Origin: Oscillospiraceae bacterium
Lineage (GTDB): Bacteria; Bacillota; Clostridia; Oscillospirales; Oscillospiraceae
NCBI GenBank assembly: GCA_902775355.1
Contig: CACYLY010000005.1
Coordinates: 1 to 64,000, forward strand
Length of the DNA: 64,000 nt
Direction: 5' to 3'
The notes beneath the pieces were generated by a model. The model saw only the letters and a list, made by a program, of their open reading frames with translations, was not told where the DNA came from and searched no databases. Each line of letters starts with the position of its first letter. Positions within the stretch are counted from its first letter, which is position 1. This document shows positions 10,292 to 18,817 of this stretch, one piece after another. Position numbers and translations under genes: made by a program.

Positions 10292-12040
10292 TCAGCTCTC
10301 GCCGCGGCGTTTCCGCAAGCTCAGAGCCACGCCAGCCAGCCCCAGGCAGGAAAGAGTCACAAGCCCGATCCAGAGGCCCGTCCTGCTCTCGTCCCCGGTG
10401 CCGGGGGCGCCGCTTCCGGCCTTGATGGTGAGCTTCGTCTCCGCCTGGCCGTCGTCAAAATGCACGATGACGCTGCGGCTGCCGGATTTGAGCTTTTCCA
10501 GGGCGGCGGGCTTGATGGTGATGACGGTGCTGCCCTCCTTGGCCTCAAAGTCCGTGCCGTTTTTCAGGGTCACGCCGTCGATTTCCACGCCGGTAAAGTG
10601 GCCGAAGCAAGTCTCTGGCCTGGGCTCCCGGGCGACGGTGATGGTCACGTCGGTCTTGCCGCCCTTGGTCCAGGTGCCGTTCCCGCCGCCGGTGACCGTG
10701 TATTGGATCTTCTCCCATTTGGCATAGACGGTGGTATCTCCCTGGATGGGCGCGGTAAAGTCAAAGCTCTGGCTCAGCTCCGCGTCGGCGTACCAGCCCA
10801 TGAACTCATAACCCTCCCTGGTTTGGGCTTCCGGCTCCGTCGCTGTCTTGCCGTATTCCACGGTCTGCGCCGGGACCGCCGGGCCGCCGTTGGGCTCAAA
10901 GCTCACGGTGTACTCCCGCAGAACGGAATCGTAGCTTGCCATATATGTAGCGTCGCCGGAGACGGGCACGATGGCGGGCGTCCAGCCCGCGAAGCTGTAG
11001 GTATACTGGACGTCCGGCTCCTTCGTCGGCGTCGGGCCGGTATAGACGGGTGTCTCGCCGTAAGCAACCTCGCCGCTCAGCAGCTCCGTGCCGTCCTCAT
11101 TGACGAATTTGACCGTGTACTTGTTGACCGTCTCGGCGTAGGTCGCGGTATAGGTCGCGGCGCCGGTCACGGGGACGATCGCCGGCGTCCAGCCCACGAA
11201 GGTGTAGGTGTACTGCGCCGTGGCGGGCTTTTCAGGCGTTGTGCCGGTGTATGCGGGCGTCTCCCCGTAGGCGACCTCGCTGCTCTGCAGCTCCGTCCCG
11301 TCCTCGTTGACGAATTTGACCGTAAATTTCTGCTTCTCAAAATGCGCGACCAAATCGCGGTCGGCGGTCAAAGTAAAGGTATAGCTGGCGTCGGTGCTGA
11401 CTTCGCCGCCGTTCTCCGTCCAGTTGACGAAGCTGTAGCCGTCCGCTGCAGTCGCCGTCACGGTGGTCTCGCTGCCGGTATACATTTGCCCGCCGCCCGT
11501 GACCGTGCCGCCCGCCGTCGGTTCTGCCTTGACCGTCACGCCGCACAGCACATGGATCGAACAGCCGCCCACGCGTTCTCCGGCTAGGCTGTTCCAGCCT
11601 TCGCTCTTAGGGATCGCATCCCACTGTGCCTGCGTGCCGGGAAACCAGATATCCTTCAACGCATAGCAGCAGCCGAACGCGTCATTCCCGATGCTCGTCA
11701 CCCCAGCCGGGATCGTCACGCTTGTCAGCTCATAGCGGCAGCCGAACGCGTCATTCCCTATGCTCGTCACCCCAGCCGGGATCGTCACGCTTGTCAGCTC
11801 ATAGCGGCAGCTGAACGCCTCATCCCCGATGCTCGTCACCGGGTGCCCGTCCAGCGTATCGGGGATCGTCAAATCGCCGCCGGGGCCGTTATAACACGTA
11901 ATCGTCGCATTGCCGCTCTCGTCCAGTTCATATTCATAGGTGCCGTCTTCAGTCCATTCCGCCATCGCTGCGGCGGGCAGCAGCGAGCAGAGCAGTAGGA
12001 GCGTCAGGAGTACGCTCAACAGGGTCTTGCATCGTTTCAT
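10292..12040 (-). CDS. Sortase-type surface protein with LRR and InlB-like repeats
   Basis: A 582-residue exported protein with a signal peptide (about 1-27, ending AAAMA). Next come BspA-type leucine-rich repeats (about 60-150) with two identical 23-residue units ([23 protein letters not shown]). These are followed by a bacterial-repeat domain, two MucBP-like repeats ([13 protein letters not shown]), and an InlB/Listeria-Bacteroides repeat ending VYAKWE. The C-terminus has PGTGDES, a hydrophobic helix and RKRRGES: a non-canonical sortase signal like those of other Clostridia. It is probably wall-anchored and adhesive; the ligand is unknown. ATG 12040 follows AAGGAGGG. Confidence 0.85.
   Translation of the reverse strand: MKRCKTLLSVLLTLLLLCSLLPAAAMAEWTEDGTYEYELDESGNATITCYNGPGGDLTIPDTLDGHPVTSIGDEAFSCRYELTSVTIPAGVTSIGNDAFGCRYELTSVTIPAGVTSIGNDAFGCCYALKDIWFPGTQAQWDAIPKSEGWNSLAGERVGGCSIHVLCGVTVKAEPTAGGTVTGGGQMYTGSETTVTATAADGYSFVNWTENGGEVSTDASYTFTLTADRDLVAHFEKQKFTVKFVNEDGTELQSSEVAYGETPAYTGTTPEKPATAQYTYTFVGWTPAIVPVTGAATYTATYAETVNKYTVKFVNEDGTELLSGEVAYGETPVYTGPTPTKEPDVQYTYSFAGWTPAIVPVSGDATYMASYDSVLREYTVSFEPNGGPAVPAQTVEYGKTATEPEAQTREGYEFMGWYADAELSQSFDFTAPIQGDTTVYAKWEKIQYTVTGGGNGTWTKGGKTDVTITVAREPRPETCFGHFTGVEIDGVTLKNGTDFEAKEGSTVITIKPAALEKLKSGSRSVIVHFDDGQAETKLTIKAGSGAPGTGDESRTGLWIGLVTLSCLGLAGVALSLRKRRGES
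11670..11807 (-). repeat. 69-bp tandem duplication encoding LRR units
   Basis: Two consecutive 69-bp units (11670-11738 and 11739-11807) differ at only one or so positions, and a third diverged unit follows. Each encodes one 23-residue BspA-type leucine-rich repeat. The near-identity at DNA level indicates recent copying or ongoing repeat-number variation. Confidence 0.85.
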
Positions 12041-12345
12041 CGGGGATCCCTCCTTTGATTATGATAAAAAATACTTCAGATTCATGGATCGTGACGAGAG
12101 TCTCTGAGTTCGTCGACTTCTATGGGCGCGGGGCGAAGTGTGCTGGCGCTACGAGCGGCGGTTCGATAACGGCTCAAAACGCCCACAGGCGCGGCGTACC
12201 CATACGGATGGGCGCGCTGCGCCTGTGCGTATCTTTTTTCCGGGGATCCGGGCTCAGAGCTGTCCTCTCGCGTGCGTGCGTAAAGATCGTTGCACGTCTC
12301 GTCACGGATATCAGCCCCTTTCGCCGATTCTTTGATCCCCTTTTC
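12041..12345 (-). promoter_or_regulatory. Long leader of the LRR surface-protein gene, possibly structured
   Basis: An extended minus-strand -10 box (TGTTATAGT, about 12355-12363) would give a leader of about 300 nt. It holds a perfect 10-base inverted repeat, CGTGACGAGA at 12090-12099 against 12297-12306. Inside that is a strong GC hairpin at 12183-12229 (CACAGGCGC/GCGCCTGTG) followed on the minus strand by TTTT, which resembles an intrinsic terminator. I see no known riboswitch consensus. The remaining 12346-12455 lies between this promoter and the queA stop; no gene is seen there. Confidence 0.45.
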
Positions 12346-12455
12346 TCACTTTATTACTATAACATATCAAATCGGATTTGAACAGAGGGAAAACGCAGCT
12401 TTTCTCATGCTTTTCGCAATCCCTCGTAAGACCGCACAGAGCGTTGAGGGGCGAT

Positions 12456-13478
12456 TCATTCGATCAGCATGGCGTCGCCGAAACTGAAGAAGCGATAGCG
12501 CTCCTCCACGGCGACCTTGTAGGCGTTCAAAACGTGCTCCCGTCCCGCCAGGGCGGAGACCAGCATAATGAGCGTGCTCTCCGGCAGGTGGAAGTTGGTG
12601 ACCAGCGCGTCGATGCATTTGAAGCGATAGCCGGGATAGATGAAGATATTCGTCCAGCCCGAGCAGGGCTCCAGGCTCCCGTCCTCCCTGGCAAAGCTCT
12701 CCAGGGTGCGGCAGGAGGTGGTGCCCACGGAGACGATCCGGCCGCCCTTCCGCTTGGTCTCGGTGACCAGGTGGGCAGTGCGCTCCGGCACGATGCAGAA
12801 CTCCGCGTGCATGGGGTGATCCTCGATCTCCTCCTCCTTCACCGGACGGAAGGTGCCGAGCCCCACATGCAGGGTCACATAGGCGATGTTCACGCCTTTT
12901 TTCTCGATCTCCTCCAGCAGCTCCCTGGTAAAATGCAGACCCGCCGTGGGGGCTGCGGCGCTGCCCAGCTCCCGGGAATAAACGGTCTGATAGCGTTCAG
13001 AGTCCTGCAGCTCTTCCCGGATATAGGGGGGCAGCGGCATTTTCCCCAGGCGCTCCAGCACTTCCAGAAAGATGCCCTCATAGTGGAACTGGACGATCCG
13101 GTTGCCGCCCTCCGTCACCTCCAGGACGGTGGCGCTGAGCTCCCCATCCCCGAAGAGCAGCTCCTGGCCGGGGCGGGTCTTGCGGCCGGGACGGCTGAGG
13201 CATTCCCATTTTCCGTCCCCCAGATCCCGGAGCAGCACCAGCTCCACGGCGCCGCCGCTGGGCCGCGATCCGATGAGCCGGGCGGGCAGCACCCGGGAAT
13301 CGTTCAGCACCAGGCAGTCCCCCGGGCGGAGATAGCGGGGCAGGTCGTAAAAATGCGCGTGCTCCAGTTCGCCGGTGTTTTTATCCAAATGGAGGAGCCG
13401 GGACGCGTCCCGCCGCTGCAGCGGGGTCTGGGCGATCAGCTCCTCCGGAAGATCAAAGGAAAAGTCCGTTCTTTTCAT
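12456..13478 (-). CDS. queA: S-adenosylmethionine:tRNA ribosyltransferase-isomerase QueA
   Basis: Converts preQ1 in tRNA to epoxyqueuosine using the ribosyl part of SAM. ATG 13478 begins [17 protein letters not shown] and gives the usual length of 340 residues; the longer open frame is not supported. Family motifs include [33 protein letters not shown] and the C-terminal [15 protein letters not shown]. Its start overlaps the stop of the upstream SpoIID-like gene by ATGA, so translation is likely coupled. With tgt nearby it completes two steps of queuosine synthesis. Confidence 0.97.
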   Translation of the reverse strand: MKRTDFSFDLPEELIAQTPLQRRDASRLLHLDKNTGELEHAHFYDLPRYLRPGDCLVLNDSRVLPARLIGSRPSGGAVELVLLRDLGDGKWECLSRPGRKTRPGQELLFGDGELSATVLEVTEGGNRIVQFHYEGIFLEVLERLGKMPLPPYIREELQDSERYQTVYSRELGSAAAPTAGLHFTRELLEEIEKKGVNIAYVTLHVGLGTFRPVKEEEIEDHPMHAEFCIVPERTAHLVTETKRKGGRIVSVGTTSCRTLESFAREDGSLEPCSGWTNIFIYPGYRFKCIDALVTNFHLPESTLIMLVSALAGREHVLNAYKVAVEERYRFFSFGDAMLIE

Positions 13479-14773
13479 GCAACGTATGCTCCTGTAAAGT
13501 AAAATGCGAGGATTTGCCTGTAATTGTATCCGTAGACCTCGGCCATGGCCCGGGCGCCCCACTGGCTCATGCCGCAGTTGTGGCCCAGACCGCTGCCTTG
13601 AAAGACAAAGCCGCCATAATCCTCCCGGGTCACAGTGAAGTGACAGTTGGGCAGGTACAGGGCCAGGTAGCACTCTTTTCCCTTCAGAAGCAGACTGCTG
13701 CCGTCCTGGGCAATATAGCGGATGGCGATGACGTTCCCCACGCTGGAATAAATAGGCTCCAGATCCGAGAGAGTGCCGAAATCATAGCCCCGGTAACGAA
13801 GAAGCGCGCTGATCCGCTCCGGCGTCATGCGTTCCTCCCAGGTCCGGTAGGAGTAGTCCACCGCGTCCTCAAAGGGGTCGATCTTTCCGCAGAGATAGGG
13901 CCGGTCCGCGCCGAAAGTGTTCTTTCCATCCTCGGTAGAGCCCCCGTCCGCGGCAAAGTAGTAGATCTGGCAGACCTCGCCCCGGTAGCGGAGCAGCTGC
14001 CCGGCGGTGGCGTCCACCGCGGCGTCGGTCTGGGCATTGGCAAATTTAGTGCCCCGATAGACCTGGCTGTAGGTATCGTCGGTCAAGTCAAAAAATTCTT
14101 CCGCGTAAGATTCCTGGTTGTATACCACATAGGTTCTGGCGGCCACGGCCTGGGCCTTCAGCGCCTCGTCCGGCCAGCCGGCGGACATCTCATAGGGGAT
14201 CACGCCCTTGACGTAATTCTCCAGATCTACGCAGTTGATGACGTTCATCCGGCGCTCCGGCATCCTGCGGCACTCAAAACCGCCCTTGTAATTCTCGTTT
14301 CCGAAATTCGTCTCCCCGGAGATGGGCTCCAGAGCCACGGAATCCTCCTGCCCGGAGAGGTAGAGCACCTGGCCGCCTCTGCGGTTCAGGACCATGATGC
14401 CGTTCTCCCCATCCCCGCTGCAGATCACCAGCAGCGTGTCGCTGTTCGTTCTTGTGCGTTCTTCAAAGACCCGGTCGGAACGATAGACGCCGATGCGGAA
14501 GCCGGAGCCGTCCAGACTGTAAAACTTTGCCTCGGAAGCCGCGCTGTCCCCATAGGTCAGGCCGATGCGTACGACGCCCACCTGGGTGGGAGGGTTTTCC
14601 CAGGCGCTGCCGTCTGCGTCAAAGGATTCGTCCAGCCAGGTGCCCTCCGCGGGAGCGGTCCCCTTGCGGTCCTGGATGCTTTCATCATCCGCCAGCGCAA
14701 ACGGGCAAAGAGGCAGAAGCAGAAACAGGCACAGCGCCAGAGAAAGCACGCGGCGCAGACTGCTGCGGATCAT
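13475..14773 (-). CDS. SpoIID/LytB domain protein
   Basis: A 432-residue secreted or membrane-attached protein with a signal sequence (about 8-29). The SpoIID/LytB domain covers about 170-425, with [29 protein letters not shown], then [15 protein letters not shown] and the closing [19 protein letters not shown]. SpoIID is a lytic transglycosylase that degrades glycan during engulfment. This copy is not beside other sporulation genes, is coupled to queA by ATGA, and has a vegetative-type promoter, so it may act on the wall outside sporulation. The N-terminal 150 residues are not recognised. Confidence 0.85.
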   Translation of the reverse strand: MIRSSLRRVLSLALCLFLLLPLCPFALADDESIQDRKGTAPAEGTWLDESFDADGSAWENPPTQVGVVRIGLTYGDSAASEAKFYSLDGSGFRIGVYRSDRVFEERTRTNSDTLLVICSGDGENGIMVLNRRGGQVLYLSGQEDSVALEPISGETNFGNENYKGGFECRRMPERRMNVINCVDLENYVKGVIPYEMSAGWPDEALKAQAVAARTYVVYNQESYAEEFFDLTDDTYSQVYRGTKFANAQTDAAVDATAGQLLRYRGEVCQIYYFAADGGSTEDGKNTFGADRPYLCGKIDPFEDAVDYSYRTWEERMTPERISALLRYRGYDFGTLSDLEPIYSSVGNVIAIRYIAQDGSSLLLKGKECYLALYLPNCHFTVTREDYGGFVFQGSGLGHNCGMSQWGARAMAEVYGYNYRQILAFYFTGAYVA

Positions 14774-14812
14774 GTTCGCCCCCCTTTCAGAGATTTTTCT
14801 CGGAATGATGAT

Positions 14813-14876
14813 CTGTCGGTGAAGCCGACAGAATTTTTTTCATTTTCACTATACCAGATTTCCGCAGTGTTTTCAA
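14813..14876 (-). promoter_or_regulatory. Sigma-A promoter and leader hairpin of the SpoIID-like/queA operon
   Basis: On the minus strand TTGAAA (14876-14871) and TATAGT (14853-14848) are 17 bp apart. Just downstream, CTGTCGG and CCGACAG (14813-14831) form a 7-bp hairpin in the leader. The start codon at 14773 has a GGGGGG-type ribosome site. Confidence 0.75.
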
Positions 14877-14960
14877 TGCCAAGCTTTTCGCCTCTCCTTC
14901 CGCATACGGGACTCGTCGCGCTCATACAATGAGCCGATTTCAGAACACAAGGAGGATTCC

Positions 14961-15851
14961 ATGAAAAAGATTCCGATTTTTCAGGGCGCCTGCACCGCCA
15001 TCGTCACGCCATTTGCCCAGCGCGGCCTCGACTATGAACGGCTGGAGAAGCAGCTCCAGGCGCAGATGGAAGGCGGTGTCTCCGCCGTCGTGGTCTGCGG
15101 GACCACCGGAGAAAATGCCACCCTCAGTCAGGACGAGCACAACGAGCTGGTGCGCAAAACGGTGAATCTATGCCGGGGCAAGCTGAAGGTCATCGTGGGC
15201 GTGGGCGGAAACAATACGGAGCAGGCCCTCAGGAAGGCGGAGAACGCCGCAGCCATCGGCGCTGACGGTATCCTGATGGTAACGCCCTACTACAACAAAA
15301 CGTCCCAGAAAGGTCTTGTGGAGCATTTCAGCTATGTAGCGGACCGGGTGGAGATCCCCATGATCCTTTATAACGTGCCCAGCCGCACCGGCATCGGGAT
15401 CCAGGCGGAGACCTACCGGATCCTGGCCGAGCATCCCAACATCAACGGCGTGAAGGAGGCATCGGGGGATTTCAGTCTCATCGCCAGGACCCGGAGCCTC
15501 TGCGGGGACGCCCTGCATATCTGGAGCGGCAACGACGACAATACCGTGCCCATGATGGCCCTGGGGGCCCTGGGCGTGATCTCCGTGGCCTCCAACATCG
15601 TGCCCGCCGTGGTGAGCAGCCTGTGCGCCCTATGCCTCTCCGGCGATTTCAAGGGGGCGACGGAGCTCTACTGCAAGTACGCCTCGCTCTTCTCGGCGCT
15701 CTTCATCGAGACCAACCCCATGCCGGTCAAGGCCGCCATGGAGCTGCTGCAGACGGACAGCGGCCGCGTCCGCCTGCCGCTGACCGAGATCAGCGAGGAG
15801 CACCGGGAGCAGCTGAAGCAGGAACTGGAAAAGCTGGGCATGACGGTGTGA
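14961..15851 (+). CDS. dapA: 4-hydroxy-tetrahydrodipicolinate synthase DapA
   Basis: Condenses pyruvate with aspartate semialdehyde, the entry to lysine and diaminopimelate, and to dipicolinate for spores. The 296 residues have the full active site: GTTGEN with T48/T49, Y137 in ILYNVPSRTG, and the Schiff-base lysine K165 in GVKEASGD. ATG follows AAGGAGG. It is transcribed alone on the plus strand, divergent from the SpoIID-like operon and convergent with the Sfp-type gene. Confidence 0.96.
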   Translation: MKKIPIFQGACTAIVTPFAQRGLDYERLEKQLQAQMEGGVSAVVVCGTTGENATLSQDEHNELVRKTVNLCRGKLKVIVGVGGNNTEQALRKAENAAAIGADGILMVTPYYNKTSQKGLVEHFSYVADRVEIPMILYNVPSRTGIGIQAETYRILAEHPNINGVKEASGDFSLIARTRSLCGDALHIWSGNDDNTVPMMALGALGVISVASNIVPAVVSSLCALCLSGDFKGATELYCKYASLFSALFIETNPMPVKAAMELLQTDSGRVRLPLTEISEEHREQLKQELEKLGMTV

Positions 15852-15935
15852 ATTCGGAATTCGGAGTTCGGAATTCGGAATTCTGAATGAATTATTATAA
15901 TTCATACCGCGGCAGAATATGTCCGCCGCGGTATG
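15852..15935. repeat. Heptamer array and palindromes between dapA and the Sfp-type gene
   Basis: Immediately after the dapA stop lie five tandem 7-bp units of the form ATTCGGA (15852-15886). A perfect 19-base palindrome follows, ATGAATTATTATAATTCAT (15887-15905), then a hairpin with CATACCGCGGC arms (15903-15935). The hairpin lacks a T-run but is placed between convergent genes, so it may end both transcripts. Confidence 0.75.
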
Positions 15936-15963
15936 TAAAATCAATTCTGGAAAATCATTTGTT

Positions 15964-16593
15964 TTAGAGGCAGTCGAGAAATGTGTTTGCAAACTCGACT
16001 TTCTCGACCCGCTCCGGGTCGGCTGACTGTCCAAGGACGCAGACGGAGAGATGCAGCGTTCCCTGCTGCATGGTATGGAAGAAAGCATTCTCCGGCGGAG
16101 CGCACAGGTCAGTTTTGCCGAGAGAGCGGAGGCCCTCCCCTGTCGCTTTCAGATAGCTCTCCTTCCGGGTCCAGAGCGCGGTAAAAGAAGCCGCCGGGTA
16201 CTCGGACGCCAGGATCAGGCTCTGCTCCCTTTCGCTGAAGCAGCGCCGCAGAAGGGGCTCCTTCAAAGGCCGCTCCGTCTCCACGTCGATCCCCACGGGA
16301 GCATCGCAAAGAGCGCAGGCCGCGATCTCCCCGCTGTGGGAAAGGCTGAAATGGATGGGAGTACCCGAGAGAAAGGGCTTCCCGCCGGGCTCTGTCTCAA
16401 GCATCGGCGGCAGAGGGAAATCTCCCTTCCAACTGCGCAGCGCGTGGATCAGCAGCAGCTCCGCGCCGATCCCCTGCCGTCTTTTTTGCGGAGAGCGGCA
16501 GGAGGAGAGCTGCGACAGACGATAGGAGGACAGGGGCAGCGCGCCCGGCTGATCCGGCACCGCGGCGACCTCCGCATAATATACGCGCAGCAT
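15964..16593 (-). CDS. Sfp-type 4'-phosphopantetheinyl transferase
   Basis: Transfers phosphopantetheine from CoA to carrier proteins. The start at ATG 16593 (MLRVYYAEV) follows GGGAGGG and gives 209 residues; the longer frame has no such site. The Sfp motifs are present: FSLSHSGEIAACAL, the magnesium site GIDVETERP, and FTALWTRKESYLKATGEGL. No polyketide or peptide synthetase is nearby, so the partner may be an acyl carrier protein elsewhere. The size is between AcpS and full Sfp. Confidence 0.9.
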   Translation of the reverse strand: MLRVYYAEVAAVPDQPGALPLSSYRLSQLSSCRSPQKRRQGIGAELLLIHALRSWKGDFPLPPMLETEPGGKPFLSGTPIHFSLSHSGEIAACALCDAPVGIDVETERPLKEPLLRRCFSEREQSLILASEYPAASFTALWTRKESYLKATGEGLRSLGKTDLCAPPENAFFHTMQQGTLHLSVCVLGQSADPERVEKVEFANTFLDCL

Positions 16594-16928
16594 CTTCGAT
16601 CCCTCCCCTCCGGGAACATGATACCTCGAAAAGCGAAAATTGGCAAGCAAAAAGCCCGATCAAAAGGGCGTGCAGCCAAGGGATGCGATAGCCGCAAAAA
16701 GAATCTTTTCGCGCCGAACTTCGTTGAAAATGCTCGGAATACATAGCCAGTATTCCTACGCTTTTCGCCTCGTCCGACACAAAAATCTCACTTTTTGCGA
16801 TGCGAAGCAGTTTTGCGAGAGGTTTTTTCGTCCAGACAATATAGAAAACACCGGGAATACTCCTTGTATTTCCGGTGTTTTCTATGCCGTATGGGCGGAA
16901 AAGGGCCTCGCAAAACCTATCGACTCCC
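16594..16928. other. Gene-free region with dispersed-repeat character
   Basis: 335 bp without a supported gene. It holds a stretch at about 16720-16810 that looks like non-coding repeat sequence, and then the large palindrome at 16811-16915. Open frames crossing it on both strands encode similar peptides only because the DNA is palindromic. Confidence 0.6.
16811..16915. repeat. Large imperfect palindrome with 50-bp arms
   Basis: Arms 16811-16860 and 16866-16915 match at about 39 of 50 positions when one is reverse-complemented, with five bases between them. The best-conserved parts are the tips (GAAAACACCGG/CCGGTGTTTTC) and the ends (TTTTGCGAG/CTCGCAAAA). It lies 14 bp past the lipoprotein gene on the minus strand and could terminate it, but its size suggests a MITE or similar repeat. 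Confidence 0.8.
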
Positions 16929-17183
16929 TTAAGGCATGGGAGAAACGCTGGGGGCCGGACTTGCGCTGGGAGAAGGGCTGACGCCGCCCTGGTCGCCGTT
17001 TCCGATGATCCCGTCCTGGTCGTGGACCGTTCCGTCGTTCGCATCCGGGGAGATCATGGGGCTGGAGTCCGGCATAAGGTCTGTATTGCTGTTGGGGCGC
17101 GTGCCGTTGCGATCCATACCGCAGCCTGCGGCCGAGAACGCCAGCAGCAGCGCGAACAGCAAACAAAACAGTTTCTTTTTCAT
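16929..17183 (-). CDS. Small lipoprotein, function unknown
   Basis: An 84-residue protein with a lipoprotein signal peptide: basic MKKK, hydrophobic core and lipobox FSAAGC with the lipidated cysteine at residue 21. The mature part is short, polar and rich in Asp, Asn, Ser and Pro (ending in SPSPSASPAPSVSPMP), so probably disordered. ATG 17183 has a strong GAGGAGG site. I do not recognise a family. Confidence 0.75.
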   Translation of the reverse strand: MKKKLFCLLFALLLAFSAAGCGMDRNGTRPNSNTDLMPDSSPMISPDANDGTVHDQDGIIGNGDQGGVSPSPSASPAPSVSPMP

Positions 17184-17276
17184 ATTTCGCCTCCTCGTGG
17201 TTTACGTGGATAGTATCTGAGAAAGAAAGCGGATTATGAAAGTGAAAGTTTTCCAAATTTGTTGGTCCTTGCCGCA

Positions 17277-17305
17277 TTGCCAGAAAGACAAGCTTATGGT
17301 AAAAT
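17277..17305 (+). promoter_or_regulatory. Sigma-A promoter placing the start point at the rlmD ATG
   Basis: TTGCCA (17277-17282) and TAAAAT (17300-17305) are 17 bp apart, with a TATGG extension before the -10 box. Only seven bases separate the -10 box from the ATG at 17313, so the transcript should begin at or within a base or two of the start codon. Confidence 0.75.
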
Positions 17306-17312
17306 CATTCTT

Positions 17313-18677
17313 ATGGATGAGTTGAGAAAAAACCAAATACTTGAAGCCGACGTGGAGAGCTGGTCCGCCGAGGGCTTCGGCGTCTGCCGCGTGCAGGGCC
17401 GGGCCGTCTTCGTGCCCCGGGCGATCCCGGGGGAGCGCTGGCAGCTCCGGATCGTCAAGGTCAGCGCCGGCGCGGTCTTTGCGCGGGGAGAAAAGCTGCT
17501 GCGCCCCTCCCCCGCCCGCATGGAGCCCGACTGTCCCCATTTCGGCAAATGCGGCGGCTGCGACACGCGGCATGTCTGCTATGAGGAGGAGCTGCGCTTC
17601 AAGCTGGGCCGGGTGAACGACGCCCTGCGGCATATCGGGAAGCAGAACCTGCAAGCGGAGGAGATCCTGGGCAGCGAGGCGCAGGATCGCTATCGCAACA
17701 AGGCCATTTTCGCCCTTGCGGATACGGCGGCGGGCCCTGCCTTCGGCTTCTATCGGGAACGGAGCCACGAGCTGATCCCCATTGAGGACTGTCTGCTCCA
17801 ATCCGAGCTAAGCTGCCGCTACGCCGCCGCAGTGGCGGAGTTCCTGCGCCGGGAAAAGCTGCCGGCCTACGACGAAGAGAGCGGCAAGGGCACGGTGCGG
17901 CATGTGTTCTGCCGTCAGGCGCATAAAACGAATGAAGCTGTGCTCTGCGTCTGCTCCGCCGCCGGCTTCGGCGCGAAAACCACGGCGCTGACGGAGCATC
18001 TGCGCCGGCGCTGCCCAGAGCTCAGCGGGATCGTGCTGAACATCAACAAAAGCCGGGGCAACACGGTGCTCAGCGGAGATTTCTACACACTCTGGGGCGA
18101 CGCGATCCTGCATGACAAGCTCTGCGGCCTGGAATTCGCCATCGCGCCCCAGGCCTTTTTCCAGATCAATCCGCCCCAGGCGGAAAGGCTCTATGAAAAA
18201 GCCGCGGAATACGCGGGTGCGACGAAAGAAGATCTTGTTTTCGATCTCTACTGCGGGGCAGGGACCATCAGCCTGCGCATGGCAAAGGACGCGGGCCGGG
18301 TCATCGGCGCGGAGATCGTCCCCGAGGCGGTAGAAAACGCCGCGGAAAACGCCCGGCGTAACGGGATCGACAACGCGGAATTCCTCTGCGGTGACGCGGG
18401 AGAAGCCGCCCAGACCCTGGCCTCCCGCGGCCTTCGGCCCAGGATCGTGGTGGTAGACCCGCCGCGGAAGGGCATGAGCGCGGAGGCGGTTTCCGCCGTG
18501 GCCTCCATGGAGCCGGAGCGCATCGTCTACGTCTCCTGCAATCCGGCCACCCTGGCCCGGGATGTCCTCCGCTTTCAGGAGCTGGGCTTTTCCCTGCGGA
18601 AAGCCACTGCGGTGGACATGTTCCCACGGACCTGTCACGTCGAGACGGTAGGATTGATGTCGCGCGAAGGTGCATAA
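17313..18677 (+). CDS. rlmD: 23S rRNA (uracil-C5)-methyltransferase, RlmD/RumA family
   Basis: Methylates uracil C5 in 23S rRNA using SAM. The 454-residue protein has an N-terminal TRAM domain (about 5-65), an iron-sulfur cysteine set (CPHFGKCGGCDTRHVC, about 73-88), the SAM motif FDLYCGAGTISL (about 312), DPPRKG (about 384) and the catalytic-cysteine motif YVSCNPATLARD (about 406). Firmicutes usually carry several paralogues of this family, so RlmD rather than RlmCD is not certain. MDELRKNQ is the only sensible start, and no Shine-Dalgarno site precedes it. Confidence 0.88.
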   Translation: MDELRKNQILEADVESWSAEGFGVCRVQGRAVFVPRAIPGERWQLRIVKVSAGAVFARGEKLLRPSPARMEPDCPHFGKCGGCDTRHVCYEEELRFKLGRVNDALRHIGKQNLQAEEILGSEAQDRYRNKAIFALADTAAGPAFGFYRERSHELIPIEDCLLQSELSCRYAAAVAEFLRREKLPAYDEESGKGTVRHVFCRQAHKTNEAVLCVCSAAGFGAKTTALTEHLRRRCPELSGIVLNINKSRGNTVLSGDFYTLWGDAILHDKLCGLEFAIAPQAFFQINPPQAERLYEKAAEYAGATKEDLVFDLYCGAGTISLRMAKDAGRVIGAEIVPEAVENAAENARRNGIDNAEFLCGDAGEAAQTLASRGLRPRIVVVDPPRKGMSAEAVSAVASMEPERIVYVSCNPATLARDVLRFQELGFSLRKATAVDMFPRTCHVETVGLMSREGA

Positions 18678-18817
18678 GGCCGCCGGAAGTTCCGGAACAA
18701 GGCTTTTCAGGCGATTGGGCAATAGCGCCAGAATAACGATTTGAACGCAAAAATCGCTTAGAGAAAACATATCCTTGTTAACTTGCTTGTAAACGGAATA
18801 AAAAGAGGTGTATACAA

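Noticed and set aside
12055..12381. A 108-codon plus-strand frame in the leader of the LRR surface gene.
   Set aside because: No ribosome site or recognisable sequence; it coincides with inverted repeats better explained as RNA structure or terminator.
10038..16915. CRISPR array, considered because several palindromes and short repeats occur.
   Set aside because: Repeats are not regularly spaced, have no unique spacers between them and no cas genes are present.
16397..17044. Open frames on both strands through the large palindrome, with similar peptides containing IENTGNT.
   Set aside because: The peptide similarity is a result of the palindrome; the minus-strand frame also runs into the Sfp-type gene in the wrong frame.
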